Positions 9,417 through 18,885 of a stretch of DNA of 64,000 bases are shown piece after piece. Under the pieces are notes generated by a model. That model searched no databases. It had not been told where the DNA came from and saw only the letters and a list, made by a program, of their open reading frames with translations. The DNA lies in NCBI RefSeq assembly GCF_001936115.1, contig NZ_MPDM01000003.1, positions 386 through 64,385 on the forward strand, written 5' to 3'. A program made the translations under genes and the position numbers. Source of the stretch: Boudabousia marimammalium (GTDB lineage: Bacteria; Actinomycetota; Actinomycetes; Actinomycetales; Actinomycetaceae). Each line of letters begins with the position of its first letter. The stretch's first letter is position 1.

Positions 9417-9764
9417 CTCTGTCCCACCTTTCGTGTATGTAGAGAACTGATAATTCTGTTTTATCGTAGCGGGTTTTCTGTCACCGTGTGCATAAAACCT
9501 TGTGAACACCATCGTTCACTGTCATAAATATCTATTTTTCGCTGTAATTGCAACGCTACACGCGAGGTGGCGTGATTGAACGGAACATCTTTTTCAGTGA
9601 AGACTGATATGATATTAAGAAACGTATGGTATCGCGTAAATCGAAGGGCAGCCTAAGCTATTTCGATAAAGCTGGTGAATACACCTCAAAGATTTTGTCG
9701 TCTGAAAAACGGCGGCTGTGTTGCGTAGATGCCCGCAACCACCTATGTGGAGATATTACATACT
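9417..9764. other. Divergent intergenic region between cydA and rne
   Basis: This region must carry the promoters for cydA (leftward) and rne (rightward). Visible elements are the inverted repeat at 9502-9519, a TATGAT box at 9608-9613 oriented towards rne without a convincing -35, and a long rne leader. No open frame here resembles a gene. Confidence 0.5.
9502..9519. promoter_or_regulatory. Inverted repeat upstream of cydA, possible redox operator
   Basis: GTGAAC at 9502-9507 and GTTCAC at 9514-9519 form a perfect dyad with a 6-bp spacer, about 90 bases upstream of the cydA start. The half-sites match those of Rex (TGTGAAC/GTTCACA), the NADH-sensing repressor that controls cyd genes in Streptomyces. 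The spacer is longer than in that consensus, so Rex binding is only a suggestion. Confidence 0.35.
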
Positions 9765-12176
9765 ATGACTGAAGACTTGTTCAGCCTGAGCAACGGAGTT
9801 GCCTCTGGCGAAACAGCCGCGAAGAAAACGCAGAAGCCAGTTGCATCAATTTCTCTGATGCCCATCTTTCAAGCACCGGACCCAGCATTGGTCCCTCCGG
9901 TGTCAGACTTTGATTTGGACGCTCCTTCGCGTAAGCCGCGAAAGTCTAAGGACCGTGAGGACTCTCCCTCGCGCCAATCGAAAAAGCGACAACGGGGCGA
10001 GCGGGATGAAGACAGCAAAGGGTCGTCTCGTACCCGTGAACGCAAACCCCGCGATGAAGAAGAGGAAGAGTATCTAACTGAAACTCGACGTCGGCGTCGC
10101 CGCCGCTCACGGACTTCGGATCAGACAGAGCCCGATGAACCCAATTACGACCCTAACTATGACCCGAAAGAGGAAGTTACAGCACTTAAAGGCTCTACCC
10201 GTCTAGAGGCGAAGCGTCAGCGTCGCAGAGAAGGGCGCAAGGACACTCGCAAGAAAGCCATTGTCACCGAGGCTGAGTTCTTGGCTCGTCGCGAATCAGT
10301 TGATCGTCTAATGGTAGTGCGTGAGCGTGATGGCTTAAACCAGATTGCTGTGATTGAGGATGGGCTGCTAGTGGAGCACTATGTGGCTCGCCACGCGCAG
10401 ACTTCTAAAGTTGGCAATGTCTACGTGGGTAAGATTCAGAATGTGCTGCCTTCGATGGAAGCAGCCTTCGTTGATATTGGCGAGGGGCGTAACGGTGTTC
10501 TGTATGCCGGTGAAGTTAACTGGGATGCCACAGATGTGGTAGGTAAACAGCGCCGGATTGAGAAGGCCCTTTCTCCGGGCGATTCGGTCCTGGTGCAGGT
10601 AACCAAGGATCCGATTGGGCATAAAGGCGCCCGACTGACCTCTCAGGTAACTTTGGCGGGACGATACTTGGTACTGGTGCCCAGTGGTTCTATGACGGGT
10701 ATCTCCCGTAAGCTGCCGGAAAAAGAGCGTCAGCGCTTGAAGAAGATTCTTCGCCATGCAGTGCCTAAGGGCTGTGGTGTGATTGTTCGTACCGCAGCGG
10801 AAGGCGCCTCCGAAGAACAGATTCGTGACGATATTGAGCGCCTGACTGTTCAGTGGGAGCAGATTGAGAAGAAGCAGAAACAGAAGAAGGTGGCACCATT
10901 CATTGTTCGTTCGGAGCCTGAACTGGCTGTGCGCGTGGTTCGTGACATCTTCAACGAGGATTTCAATAAGCTGATTGTTTCTGGTGACAGCTCTTGGAAG
11001 ACCATTAAGGCATATGTGAAGGAGCTGGCCCCAGAGCTTTCTGACCGCTTGGAACATTACAAGGGGGAAAAGGATGTCTTCGAAGCCTACCGTGTCGACC
11101 AGCAGCTGGCTAAGGCGATGGATCGTAAAGCATGGTTGCCTTCCGGCGGTTCTTTGGTAATTGACCGCACCGAGGCCATGACAGTGATTGATGTCAATAC
11201 CGGTCGCTACACTGGCGCGGGCGGTACTTTGGAAGAGACTGTCACGAAGAATAACCTTGAGGCAGCGGAGGAGATTGTTCGTCAGTTGCGGCTGCGCGAT
11301 ATCGGCGGAATCATTGTGATTGACTTTGTCGATATGGTACTTGAATCTAACCGTGACTTGGTTTTGCGTCGTCTAGTGGAGTGCTTAGGCCGGGACCGTA
11401 CACGTCATCAGGTCAGTGAAGTTACCGCTCTGGGACTGGTTCAGATGACCCGTAAACGCGTCGGGCAGGGATTGGTTGAGGCTTTCTCAACTGAGTGTGA
11501 GGCGTGTCGAGGGCGCGGGTTCATTGTCCATGACGCTCCGATTGAACGTGAAGCTGACGATGTTTTGGATGCCTTCCCCAAAGGCCGTAAGGGGCGGAGG
11601 AATAGTTCTGAACGTAATTCGACGCCGTCAAAGAATGCGGAGCAGGCTGCTCAGAAAGCGCAGGAAAAACAGGAAGAAGAGCATGCCAAGGTGGCTGCAG
11701 CTATTACTGCTATCGCGAAAGTGACTCAGCGGAGCGAAGCTGAACTTGAAGATATCGTGAAGCCTGAGCTGGAGAGAGCTGAGCGATCCAAGCAGCAAGG
11801 CAAGAACAGTTCTGGGAAGAAAGCTCCGCAAAAGCGGGGACGTAGGGAAGCTAAGGCTTCTGTTAGTGTGTCCACAGTGACATCTGAAACCGAGGCTCCG
11901 GCTTCTGAGAAGAAGGAAGAAACCTCGACTCCTAAGGTTCGAGGGCGAGGGCGTCGCCGTGCCGCTACCGACGGAGTAGTGACTGCGACCGCTAGTAATT
12001 CGGAGAGCTCCGCATCAGCTGGAGCTGCCGCGAAGAGCCAGAAACCGGAACAGCGTTCTGCTCCGTCAGGTGCTGCGACGCGACTAGCCGGTGCTGAAGC
12101 CCCTCGGGTCAGAGTCCCAGCGGCGCGCAAGAGACGGCGGGCGGCAACTACCGGAGTGGTTACTCCGGGAGCATAG
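9765..12176 (+). CDS. rne: Ribonuclease E/G family endoribonuclease
   Basis: A large RNase E/G of about 800 residues for mRNA decay and rRNA/tRNA processing. A disordered, charged N-terminal arm (1-190, rich in RR/KK) precedes an S1 domain (GNVYVGKIQNVLPSMEAAFV). The catalytic core contains VIDVNTGRYTG and VIDFVDM, whose aspartates bind metal, and a Zn-link CEACRGRG. A long Lys/Ala/Glu tail follows, as in actinobacterial enzymes whose core is flanked by two disordered arms. The start is uncertain: ATG 9765 (MTEDLFSL) has GTGGAG at a long spacing; an in-frame ATG lies at 9729. rplU, rpmA and obgE follow, the usual actinobacterial order. Confidence 0.92.
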   Translation: MTEDLFSLSNGVASGETAAKKTQKPVASISLMPIFQAPDPALVPPVSDFDLDAPSRKPRKSKDREDSPSRQSKKRQRGERDEDSKGSSRTRERKPRDEEEEEYLTETRRRRRRRSRTSDQTEPDEPNYDPNYDPKEEVTALKGSTRLEAKRQRRREGRKDTRKKAIVTEAEFLARRESVDRLMVVRERDGLNQIAVIEDGLLVEHYVARHAQTSKVGNVYVGKIQNVLPSMEAAFVDIGEGRNGVLYAGEVNWDATDVVGKQRRIEKALSPGDSVLVQVTKDPIGHKGARLTSQVTLAGRYLVLVPSGSMTGISRKLPEKERQRLKKILRHAVPKGCGVIVRTAAEGASEEQIRDDIERLTVQWEQIEKKQKQKKVAPFIVRSEPELAVRVVRDIFNEDFNKLIVSGDSSWKTIKAYVKELAPELSDRLEHYKGEKDVFEAYRVDQQLAKAMDRKAWLPSGGSLVIDRTEAMTVIDVNTGRYTGAGGTLEETVTKNNLEAAEEIVRQLRLRDIGGIIVIDFVDMVLESNRDLVLRRLVECLGRDRTRHQVSEVTALGLVQMTRKRVGQGLVEAFSTECEACRGRGFIVHDAPIEREADDVLDAFPKGRKGRRNSSERNSTPSKNAEQAAQKAQEKQEEEHAKVAAAITAIAKVTQRSEAELEDIVKPELERAERSKQQGKNSSGKKAPQKRGRREAKASVSVSTVTSETEAPASEKKEETSTPKVRGRGRRRAATDGVVTATASNSESSASAGAAAKSQKPEQRSAPSGAATRLAGAEAPRVRVPAARKRRRAATTGVVTPGA

Positions 12177-12198
12177 TGTGTTAGCTATTGCACTATGC
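12171..12198 (+). terminator. Weak hairpin at the rne stop codon
   Basis: GCATAGTG (12171-12178) pairs with CACTATGC (12191-12198). The arm includes the rne stop codon and no T-run follows. It may protect the mRNA 3' end or reduce read-through into rplU. Confidence 0.3.
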
Positions 12199-12306
12199 AA
12201 ATGCGCCAAATCCGGGTCTTTTGCGTGTGCAGCGGGGGAATCTAGCTGATAGGATTTCAGCAGTGAAACACTCCTTGGCTCTGTGTCCGACACCGCATGT
12301 GACGGT

Positions 12307-12335
12307 TTGCTTGGATAGCGTTTTTAGAGTAAATT
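12307..12335 (+). promoter_or_regulatory. Candidate promoter of rplU-rpmA
   Basis: TTGCTT (12307-12312) and TAAATT (12330-12335) are 17 bp apart, as expected for the housekeeping sigma factor. They sit about 75 bases before the rplU start, inside the long gap after rne. Confidence 0.5.
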
Positions 12336-12345
12336 AGAGCCTTGG

Positions 12346-12365
12346 TGCTAATCGATTGATTAGCA
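12346..12365 (+). promoter_or_regulatory. Leader hairpin upstream of rplU
   Basis: TGCTAATC and GATTAGCA form a perfect 8-bp stem with a four-base loop, just downstream of the proposed promoter and about 40 bases before rplU. L21 leaders that autoregulate are known in some bacteria. No specific match to those was recognised here. Confidence 0.3.
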
Positions 12366-12407
12366 TGATTTGTCAGTATCCGTTTAGTAAAAGAGATGAG
12401 CAGTAAC

Positions 12408-12716
12408 GTGGTCCACGCGATTGTCAAGGCCGGCGGCCGACAGGAAAAGGTGTCCGTCGGTGATGTTGTCATCGTCGACAAGCTGGTTGCCGAAGTTGGC
12501 GATACCGTCGATTTCCAGCCCCTAATGTTGATCGATGGTGACAAAGTTACCACCGGTGCGGAAGAGCTTGAAAAGGTCAAGGTTACCGCTGAGGTCCTAG
12601 CCCCGGCCAAGGGTCCGAAGATTTCGATTGTTAAGTACAAGAATAAGACCGGCTACCGTAAGCGTATGGGACACCGCCAGAAGCTAACGAAGGTCAAGAT
12701 CACCAGCATTGCGTGA
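12408..12716 (+). CDS. rplU: 50S ribosomal protein L21
   Basis: 102 residues from the GTG at 12408, beginning [15 protein letters not shown]. That is the family's standard N-terminus, so it is chosen over the ATG four codons upstream (12396). The conserved C-terminal block [17 protein letters not shown] contacts 23S rRNA. It lies 27 bases before rpmA, the universal L21-L27 pair. Confidence 0.95.
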   Translation: MVHAIVKAGGRQEKVSVGDVVIVDKLVAEVGDTVDFQPLMLIDGDKVTTGAEELEKVKVTAEVLAPAKGPKISIVKYKNKTGYRKRMGHRQKLTKVKITSIA

Positions 12717-12743
12717 TCTTCTAGAATAGGAAGGTAGTTTCCC

Positions 12744-12995
12744 ATGGCACATAAGAAGGGTCTTGGTTCTTCCAAGAACGGTCGTGACTCCAACGCGCAG
12801 CGCCTCGGCGTAAAGCGTTTCGGTGGTCAGCTGGTTAACGCAGGCGAAATCATTGTTCGTCAGCGCGGCACCCATTTCCACCCCGGCAACAATGTCGGTC
12901 GTGGTAAGGATGACACCCTGTTCGCAACCGCCGCTGGTTCGGTCGAGTTTGGTACTCGCCGTGGCCGCCGCGTCGTGAACGTGGTTTCAGCCTGA
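12744..12995 (+). CDS. rpmA: 50S ribosomal protein L27
   Basis: 83 residues starting [16 protein letters not shown], typical of L27, which places its N-terminal tail near the peptidyl-transferase centre. There is no cleavable N-terminal extension of the kind found in Bacillota. AGGAAGG lies upstream at good spacing. A strong hairpin lies between this gene and obgE. Confidence 0.97.
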   Translation: MAHKKGLGSSKNGRDSNAQRLGVKRFGGQLVNAGEIIVRQRGTHFHPGNNVGRGKDDTLFATAAGSVEFGTRRGRRVVNVVSA

Positions 12996-13008
12996 GCAAA
13001 CTTATCAC

Positions 13009-13047
13009 CATCGGGGGCGTTACGGTTTCTGCCGTACGCCCCCGATG
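13009..13047 (+). terminator. Strong GC-rich hairpin between rpmA and obgE
   Basis: CATCGGGGGCGT plus ACGG (13009-13025, one bulged T) pairs with CCGTACGCCCCCGATG (13032-13047) around a six-base loop. Only a weak T-rich stretch follows, so it may be a partial terminator lowering obgE expression relative to the ribosomal proteins. Confidence 0.7.
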
Positions 13048-13081
13048 TGTATCTTCACGTAAATCGAGCAAGGAGTAAGCA

Positions 13082-14599
13082 ATGGCATCCTTTGTTGACG
13101 CCGTAACTATCCACGCCCAAGGTGGCAATGGAGGACACGGTTGCACCTCTGTTCATCGTGAGAAATTTAAGCCACTCGGTGGCCCCGATGGTGGCAACGG
13201 TGGCAACGGTGGCGATGTGATTTTGGAAGTGGACTCACAGGTAACTACGCTGCTGAACTACCACCGTTCACCGCATCGGCGCGCAGAGAACGGGCAGCCT
13301 GGCATGGGTGACCACCGTGAAGGTAAGAACGGTGAGGACCTAATTCTTCCAGTTCCATCTGGAACTGTGGTAAAAGATTTGCAGGGCAATCTAATAGCTG
13401 ACCTTACTGGCGAAGGTAGCAGGTTTGTGCTGGCAGCTGGTGGTCGCGGAGGGCTGGGTAATGCCGCCTTGGCCTCTAAACGTCGTAAAGCCCCAGGCTT
13501 CGCACTGTTGGGCGAACCTGGCGAAGAGATTTCTTACCGGGTGGAACTCAAATCGGTGGCAGATGTTGCCTTAGTGGGCTTCCCTTCAGCCGGCAAATCA
13601 TCTCTCATCGCGGCAATGTCTGCCGCCCGTCCCAAGATTGCTGACTATCCTTTTACGACTTTGATTCCCAATCTGGGTGTCGTTCAAGCTGGATCTACCA
13701 GGTACACGATTGCTGATGTTCCCGGTCTGATTCCGGGAGCATCAGAAGGTAAAGGTCTTGGGCACGAGTTTTTACGTCATATTGAACGCTGTGCAGTGAT
13801 TGTCCACGTCATCGATACTGCCGCTTTGGAAACTGACCGTGATCCCTTGACTGACTTGCGTGCGATAGAGCGTGAGCTAGGAGCCTATGAGGGTGATTTG
13901 GGAGAAATCGAAGGGTACGTGCCGTTAATGGAGCGTCCCCGTCTGGTAGTTCTAAACAAGATTGATGTCCCTGATGGCCAGGAGTTGGCCAGCATGGTTC
14001 ACGCCGAACTGGCAGATCTTGGATACCCCGTTTACGAAGTATCTGCTCTAGCGCACCTTGGTTTGAAGGAACTGAACTTTGCGCTAGCCGAAATGGTGCT
14101 AGCGCACCGCGCTTCACTACCTGTTATTGATGAGCAAACACCTGTTATGATTCGTCCCCGGAGTGAAGACCAGACTGAGATAATAGTTCGCATGGTGCAC
14201 GCCAACGGTGAGGATATTTATCAGGTTCGCGGTTCCCGGCCGGAACGCTGGGTTGCCCAGACTGATTTCGGTAACGACGAGGCAGTCGGCTATCTAGCAG
14301 ACCGCTTGGCGCGTGCCGGTGTTGAAGACCAACTCTTCAGAGCGGGCGCAAAACCAGGTGATACGGTGGTTATCGGAGACCTAGATGGTGGTGTAATCTT
14401 CGACTGGGAGCCCACCATGGTGACTGGAGCGGAACTGCTTGGTCGTCGGGGCACTGACTTGCGTCTTGAGACCAGCGACCGTAAGACGCGCGGTGAAAAG
14501 CGCAAAGAATACTATGAGCGAATGGACGCAAAAGCTGCTGCACGCGAGCAGTTGTGGACTGAACGTGAAGAAGGCATCTGGACTGATCCAGAAGATTAA
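13082..14599 (+). CDS. obgE: Obg family GTPase (ribosome assembly)
   Basis: 505 residues in three domains. The glycine-rich Obg fold is at 1-158 ([10 protein letters not shown]). The G domain is at about 160-335 with P-loop GFPSAGKSS, switch [18 protein letters not shown] and specificity motif NKID. A C-terminal OCT domain spans about 350-430, followed by a charged tail. It is an essential GTPase in 50S maturation and stress signalling. ATG 13082 follows an AAGGAG ribosome site. In many actinobacteria proB and proA come next, but here a glycan-phosphorylase cluster occupies that position. Confidence 0.97.
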   Translation: MASFVDAVTIHAQGGNGGHGCTSVHREKFKPLGGPDGGNGGNGGDVILEVDSQVTTLLNYHRSPHRRAENGQPGMGDHREGKNGEDLILPVPSGTVVKDLQGNLIADLTGEGSRFVLAAGGRGGLGNAALASKRRKAPGFALLGEPGEEISYRVELKSVADVALVGFPSAGKSSLIAAMSAARPKIADYPFTTLIPNLGVVQAGSTRYTIADVPGLIPGASEGKGLGHEFLRHIERCAVIVHVIDTAALETDRDPLTDLRAIERELGAYEGDLGEIEGYVPLMERPRLVVLNKIDVPDGQELASMVHAELADLGYPVYEVSALAHLGLKELNFALAEMVLAHRASLPVIDEQTPVMIRPRSEDQTEIIVRMVHANGEDIYQVRGSRPERWVAQTDFGNDEAVGYLADRLARAGVEDQLFRAGAKPGDTVVIGDLDGGVIFDWEPTMVTGAELLGRRGTDLRLETSDRKTRGEKRKEYYERMDAKAAAREQLWTEREEGIWTDPED

Positions 14600-14622
14600 T
14601 CTAGCTTCTGCTCACTTGAGCT

Positions 14623-14664
14623 ATATGAAAGGCGGCGCCGGTTTCCCAGCGCCGCCTTTCATAT
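14623..14664. terminator. Bidirectional terminator between obgE and the LNB phosphorylase gene
   Basis: ATATGAAAGGCGGCGC (14623-14638) and its exact complement (14649-14664) form a 16-bp stem with a ten-base loop. GTTTTA follows on the plus strand. It sits between two convergent genes and can serve both. Confidence 0.85.
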
Positions 14665-14667
14665 GTT

Positions 14668-16836
14668 TTAATCAGTCAGGTCCATCCAAAGGAAACCAAC
14701 GGGGGACAGGTGGACTGGCCACTCCCTACCCAAACCGTGGACAACAGAGGACTGTGTTTCTTCCGAGTTGTTGTAAACCAAGAACTTACGAACATTCGGA
14801 TAGTAAGCTACTTCGAGTTCAGGGTTCTCGCAGTACCAGAAACGAGAGAAATCATGTTCACGTCCGGTAACCCAGAAGAGCGCCCGATGGAGAAGACGAG
14901 AATTCTCAGTAGAGTACGGTAGACCAGACATGTACACGGCGCGTCCTCGGCCATACTCATGGGTAGCGAGCTGGACGGAACCATCTTTCATCCGCAGCAC
15001 CTGAGTGTCAGGGGCGATGGAATACACGTCTCCGGCACCCTCCCCGTCGTAGAACTCTTCAGAGAGATCGGTGGTGATGAAGTGCTCGCCTTGGGGCTCA
15101 TCATACTTATCAGTGTTCAAGGTCAAGCCAACTTCGCGCTCGACACCCATAACGTCCGAGAGCTGCATGAAAGCACCTCCCTTAGGATACGCAGAAGGTT
15201 CACCGATACCTATGAAAGCGCCGCCCTCGGCAACCCAAGTGCGAATCGTGGCAGCCAGTTCTGGGTCATCCCAAGCCACGTCACCAGAGAAAGCGGTACC
15301 GGCCGGACCAGCGTTCAAAAGTACGCCAACTTCTTCTGGAACTCCATCGCGGAGGTCATTAAAGCTGTAGAACTTTACGTCGAAGGGAAGGCCCGCTAGG
15401 CTCTCGATTACCCCAACGTAGCTGTAAATCTGCTTGTACCACAAGGCATGAGCAACCATATTGGTCTGCCAAGAACGCACCTTGCCCCAAGCATTCAAAA
15501 TGCCGACCGTGAAAGGAGCGTTCTGCGGACGGGTTCCTTGCGACTCTTCGTGAATCTGACGGAACTCTGCACAAATCTCTTCCACGCGGTCAACAAAAGC
15601 GGGGAACTGTACAGCCAAGGAGAGGTAGCCACCATAGCCCATGCGATCCAAGGGATAACGAACGATTGCACGGCGGGCGTTCAACCAGGACTGGTTGGCT
15701 TCACCAATCGGGTCTCCCTCGTTGTTGAAAACATCAGGGAAGAAGTAGGGTAGGAAACGTCCCTCAGTGTACTTCACTCCCGGAATATCAGAAATCATGC
15801 GGCAGGTCGCTGCAGAACCCACGGAACCAACGACTGCATCCAGACCGACCTCGGGGAAGTGCTCGCCGTAGGGTTCCATACCAATCCAGTTGTCGCCCAA
15901 GAACATCATGGCTTCCTTGCCGTGGGCGTGGGTGATATCAACCAGTTCCTTGGCGCGGGAAGTAACGAAGCGGTGCTGGAAGTCCATCCAGTCCTTGAAA
16001 CGCGGCGACGGGGAACGGAAAGGGTTGTTGTAATAACCCTGATCAATGAAGTCTTCAGCGGTTAAACGGTAACCGTATTCCTCTTCGAAGGCGTCAAGGC
16101 CAGCGACGCTAACTGAAGCTGAGTAACCAAACCAGTCAACGAATTTCTCCTTGCCCAAGGTATTGAACACCAAGGTGAAATGGTAGAAGAAAGTGGTAAA
16201 ACGAACCACATCGATCTCAGGGTTTTCTTCACACCAGGAGTTCATGGTGTGCTTCATATACTCCCAAGTTTCTGTCCCGCGCACGTCATAAGGGGCTTGC
16301 TTCTGGCGGGCAGGATCAAGATGCCAGTCGTTAGTGATGTAGTTGTACATTTGGGTGGAGTCCCACAGCTGACGGGCGAAGAAGTTGACCGTGTAAACGT
16401 GGCCTGGGATGGTGTTATGTACAGTAACCAGACGGCCTTCGTGATCCCACTGTTCCACCGGAACTTCCGTATTGGTAGTACGGTCATGGACCTGCCACAT
16501 ACGGCGCACATCAACATCCGTATCGGGAGAAACCTGCTGCTCGTAGTAGCCGTCCATGATGTCGATAGTCAAATCTCCGCCCCGCAAAGAGGTGACTCTA
16601 GGCGACATCAGGTAGAAGTGGGTTGACTCATTGGTATGCGTCTGCGCCCATTCATTATCGCCTCTGGCAGGGAAATAGGTGGCGTAGATTTTTACAGCCA
16701 AATCAGCGGCGATAGCGGGCAGGTCAGTGCCGTCCGAATTGCGAACTGCGTCTGCGCCCAAGCGCTGGATGAGTTCAATAATTTGCTCATCCATTCCCAC
16801 CTCAATGGGTAGGGTAACGCGCCCAGTTGAAGTCAT
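14668..16836 (-). CDS. lnpA: 1,3-beta-galactosyl-N-acetylhexosamine phosphorylase (GH112)
   Basis: 722 residues matching lacto-N-biose/galacto-N-biose phosphorylase. This cytoplasmic enzyme splits Gal-beta-1,3-GlcNAc (milk) or Gal-beta-1,3-GalNAc (mucin) with phosphate, giving galactose 1-phosphate and the N-acetylhexosamine. Length and features such as MTSTGRVTLPIEVG, FLGDNWIGMEPYG and FTVGILNAWGKVRSWQ fit GH112, a (beta/alpha)8 barrel followed by smaller domains. It has no signal peptide. It is read from the same strand as the DeoR regulator, three bases downstream of it. The nahK, galT and galE genes of the bifidobacterial cluster are absent. Whether it prefers LNB or GNB cannot be decided by eye. 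Confidence 0.9.
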   Translation of the reverse strand: MTSTGRVTLPIEVGMDEQIIELIQRLGADAVRNSDGTDLPAIAADLAVKIYATYFPARGDNEWAQTHTNESTHFYLMSPRVTSLRGGDLTIDIMDGYYEQQVSPDTDVDVRRMWQVHDRTTNTEVPVEQWDHEGRLVTVHNTIPGHVYTVNFFARQLWDSTQMYNYITNDWHLDPARQKQAPYDVRGTETWEYMKHTMNSWCEENPEIDVVRFTTFFYHFTLVFNTLGKEKFVDWFGYSASVSVAGLDAFEEEYGYRLTAEDFIDQGYYNNPFRSPSPRFKDWMDFQHRFVTSRAKELVDITHAHGKEAMMFLGDNWIGMEPYGEHFPEVGLDAVVGSVGSAATCRMISDIPGVKYTEGRFLPYFFPDVFNNEGDPIGEANQSWLNARRAIVRYPLDRMGYGGYLSLAVQFPAFVDRVEEICAEFRQIHEESQGTRPQNAPFTVGILNAWGKVRSWQTNMVAHALWYKQIYSYVGVIESLAGLPFDVKFYSFNDLRDGVPEEVGVLLNAGPAGTAFSGDVAWDDPELAATIRTWVAEGGAFIGIGEPSAYPKGGAFMQLSDVMGVEREVGLTLNTDKYDEPQGEHFITTDLSEEFYDGEGAGDVYSIAPDTQVLRMKDGSVQLATHEYGRGRAVYMSGLPYSTENSRLLHRALFWVTGREHDFSRFWYCENPELEVAYYPNVRKFLVYNNSEETQSSVVHGLGREWPVHLSPVGFLWMDLTD

Positions 16837-16839
16837 CTT

Positions 16840-17640
16840 TTACTCCTTGTTATCTAAAATTACGGTGGTTGCCATACCATTGCGCTGTAGCGTTTCATAG
16901 ATTTCAGGGGCGGCTCCAGCTCCGATGAGGAGATGGTCTACCTTGCTGAAATCGCAGATCTTGGCGAAAGCTGTCTGGGCGAGCTTGGTGTGATCGCCTA
17001 CCGCTACAACTTGTTTTGCTCGCACAATCATGGACTGGTTAATAGCAGCTTCTTCAGCATTGTGGGTGAAGAACCCGTCGCGGGCGCTCAATCCATCAAA
17101 GCCGAAGAATGCCAAATCTATATTGATACGAGGCAAAATTAGTGAGGCTAGCGTTCCCACCAGCTCGTATGAGCGGGTGCGGGCAACGCCGCCAGTGCAA
17201 ACGACACGGATGTTGTCACGTACAGTGAGGTCGTTTGCGATATTAATAGCGTTGGTGACAACAGTTACGGGATCATGCTGGAATCGCTCATCTTGGTCGG
17301 AGCGGATGCCTAGTTCGAAAGCCAGTTCCGTCATTGTAGTGCCACCATTTAATGAGATTGTGGAACCGGGTTTGATTAAATCTACTGCAGCCTTCGCCAG
17401 CCGAATCTTTTCTCCGCTCTGCCGCGATGTCCGGTAGCGCAATGGCAAATCTCCGGTGGCGGAGTTTGCCCTAGCTCCACCACGGGTGCGGATTAGCAGT
17501 TGTTGTTTAGCCAGCATGTCTAGGTCGCGTCGTGCAGTAGCGCCTGAGACTTCTAATTGGTCCACAATTTCGTCAATTGTTACCGCACCTTGTTCAACCA
17601 CCATGTTGATCAGGTGTCCCAGTCTTTCTGAGCGATTCAT
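16840..17640 (-). CDS. DeoR-family transcriptional regulator of the glycan cluster
   Basis: 266 residues: an N-terminal DeoR winged helix (about 1-57, TIDEIVDQLEVSGATARRDL) and a C-terminal sugar-phosphate-sensing domain with the family motif SLNGGTTMTELA near residue 100. DeoR proteins usually repress sugar catabolic genes until a phosphorylated sugar binds. It is the first gene of a transcript with lnpA and diverges from the ROK kinase and aldolase, so all four genes are plausible targets. An inverted repeat at 17664-17685 lies just upstream of its start. Confidence 0.9.
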   Translation of the reverse strand: MNRSERLGHLINMVVEQGAVTIDEIVDQLEVSGATARRDLDMLAKQQLLIRTRGGARANSATGDLPLRYRTSRQSGEKIRLAKAAVDLIKPGSTISLNGGTTMTELAFELGIRSDQDERFQHDPVTVVTNAINIANDLTVRDNIRVVCTGGVARTRSYELVGTLASLILPRINIDLAFFGFDGLSARDGFFTHNAEEAAINQSMIVRAKQVVAVGDHTKLAQTAFAKICDFSKVDHLLIGAGAAPEIYETLQRNGMATTVILDNKE

Positions 17641-17944
17641 ATTAACCTTTCCTCATGCTGAAGTACAAAGCGTCATTGCTTTGTAGTGCCTGACTGCTCA
17701 CAGGCTATTCTAACCTAGAAATGATGCTTTATATTGTGCAAAACGGAGTCTTTTGGTCAGCAAACGTCGGTTCGTGTGCAATAATGGTAGAACAATGAAG
17801 CTGTGCGGATACCAGAATACTAGAGAACTTGTTCGAGTGCTAAGTGACTGAGACGATGCGTGAAGGTGGGATTATGTGTGTTACCAGCGTTGGTTCGAGT
17901 CCTGCTGAATCATCCCTTTTACTTCTACGCGGGAGAGGTACTGA
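17641..17944. other. Divergent control region of the glycan cluster
   Basis: About 300 bases without a gene between the DeoR regulator (leftward) and the ROK kinase (rightward). It holds the perfect repeat TACAAAGC-N6-GCTTTGTA at 17664-17685 and a pair of GTGCAA motifs (TTGTGCAAAACGG and GTGTGCAATAATGG, around 17738 and 17774) that could be DeoR half-sites. No RNA gene was recognised. Confidence 0.45.
17664..17685. promoter_or_regulatory. Perfect inverted repeat before the deoR-like gene
   Basis: TACAAAGC at 17664-17671 and GCTTTGTA at 17678-17685 with a six-base spacer, about 25 bases before the regulator's start codon. It is a candidate autoregulatory operator or mRNA hairpin. Confidence 0.4.
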
Positions 17945-18874
17945 ATGTACGTTTTAGCTATAGATGTTGGTGGAACCACCATTAAATCCGCTCTCTGTGA
18001 TGAAACTGGTGAACTGTACCAGAAGTTGCAGACTCCTACCCCTTATGGTGCTGAAGGTCTTTGCGCGCAGGTGGGTCGTATCGTGCGGTGGTATGAGGGT
18101 GAGATTGAGGCCGGGCGCATTGCAGGCGCGGACGGCGTCATCACTCCCTCTCAGGTATACGAAACCATTGGCGTCGCTGTTCCCGGCGTGGTTGATGAGG
18201 AACACGGCTTGGCGGTTCTCGCCGTTAATCTGGGCTGGGAAAATGTCCCCATGGCGCAGATGATGGAGGAAGCAACCGGTCGTCCAGTGGTCTTGGGTCA
18301 TGATGTGCGTTCTGGAGCATTAGCCGAATCCCGCTGGGGCGAAGCTGGTCCTGACACCGTCTTCTTAGCGATTGGTACCGGCATTGCGGCTGGCGTGATT
18401 ATTGACGGTCGTCCTCGGGTAGGCCGAGGGTGGGCCGGTGAGGTCGGTCAGAATATTATTGCTGATCCTTTCAATCCCTCTCAGCGGCAGCCGGTGGAGA
18501 AGATTGCTTCTGCTGGCTCGATTGCTCGCCGTTTCCTGGAACGTACTGCATATGATGAAATCGATGGTGCGCGTGAAGTCTTTGAGAAAGCTAGGGAGGG
18601 TAACTCGGTTGCGAAGCAGGTAATCGATGAGGCCTGTGAGGCTCTGGCAGATACGATCGTTGCCTCGGTCGCTCTGCTGGGTCGTGTTCGTATTGTGATT
18701 GGTGGCGGACTAGCAGAAGCTGGGCCGGACCTGATTAATCCGCTTCGGATGAAGGTGAGAGCCCGTATTGGCGTGTTGCCTGAGCCGGAAATTATCGGTG
18801 CCAAGCTGGGATCTTGGGCGCAAACCAAAGGCATTGCATATCAGGCTGCATTGCGCGAAAATCGTGATAACTAA
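17945..18874 (+). CDS. ROK-family sugar kinase without the zinc motif
   Basis: 309 residues with the ROK phosphate-binding motif AIDVGGTTIKSALCD at the N-terminus and a second glycine-rich loop AIGTGIAAGVI near 140. The catalytic aspartate probably lies in VLGHDVRSGALAE (about residue 119; canonical ENDANAAALGE). The usual zinc motif with CxCGxxGC is absent: after GEVGQ the protein runs IIADPFNPSQRQPVEKIASAG. It likely phosphorylates a hexose or N-acetylhexosamine released by the neighbouring phosphorylase, but this is inference. The ATG follows GGGAGAGG, and the aldolase gene starts 11 bases after the stop. Confidence 0.85.
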   Translation: MYVLAIDVGGTTIKSALCDETGELYQKLQTPTPYGAEGLCAQVGRIVRWYEGEIEAGRIAGADGVITPSQVYETIGVAVPGVVDEEHGLAVLAVNLGWENVPMAQMMEEATGRPVVLGHDVRSGALAESRWGEAGPDTVFLAIGTGIAAGVIIDGRPRVGRGWAGEVGQNIIADPFNPSQRQPVEKIASAGSIARRFLERTAYDEIDGAREVFEKAREGNSVAKQVIDEACEALADTIVASVALLGRVRIVIGGGLAEAGPDLINPLRMKVRARIGVLPEPEIIGAKLGSWAQTKGIAYQAALRENRDN

Positions 18875-18885
18875 GGGGATTCAAG

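Noticed and set aside
10368-11057. 229-codon open frame antisense to rne
   Set aside because: It lies wholly inside the conserved RNase E/G core; no family features or ribosome site.
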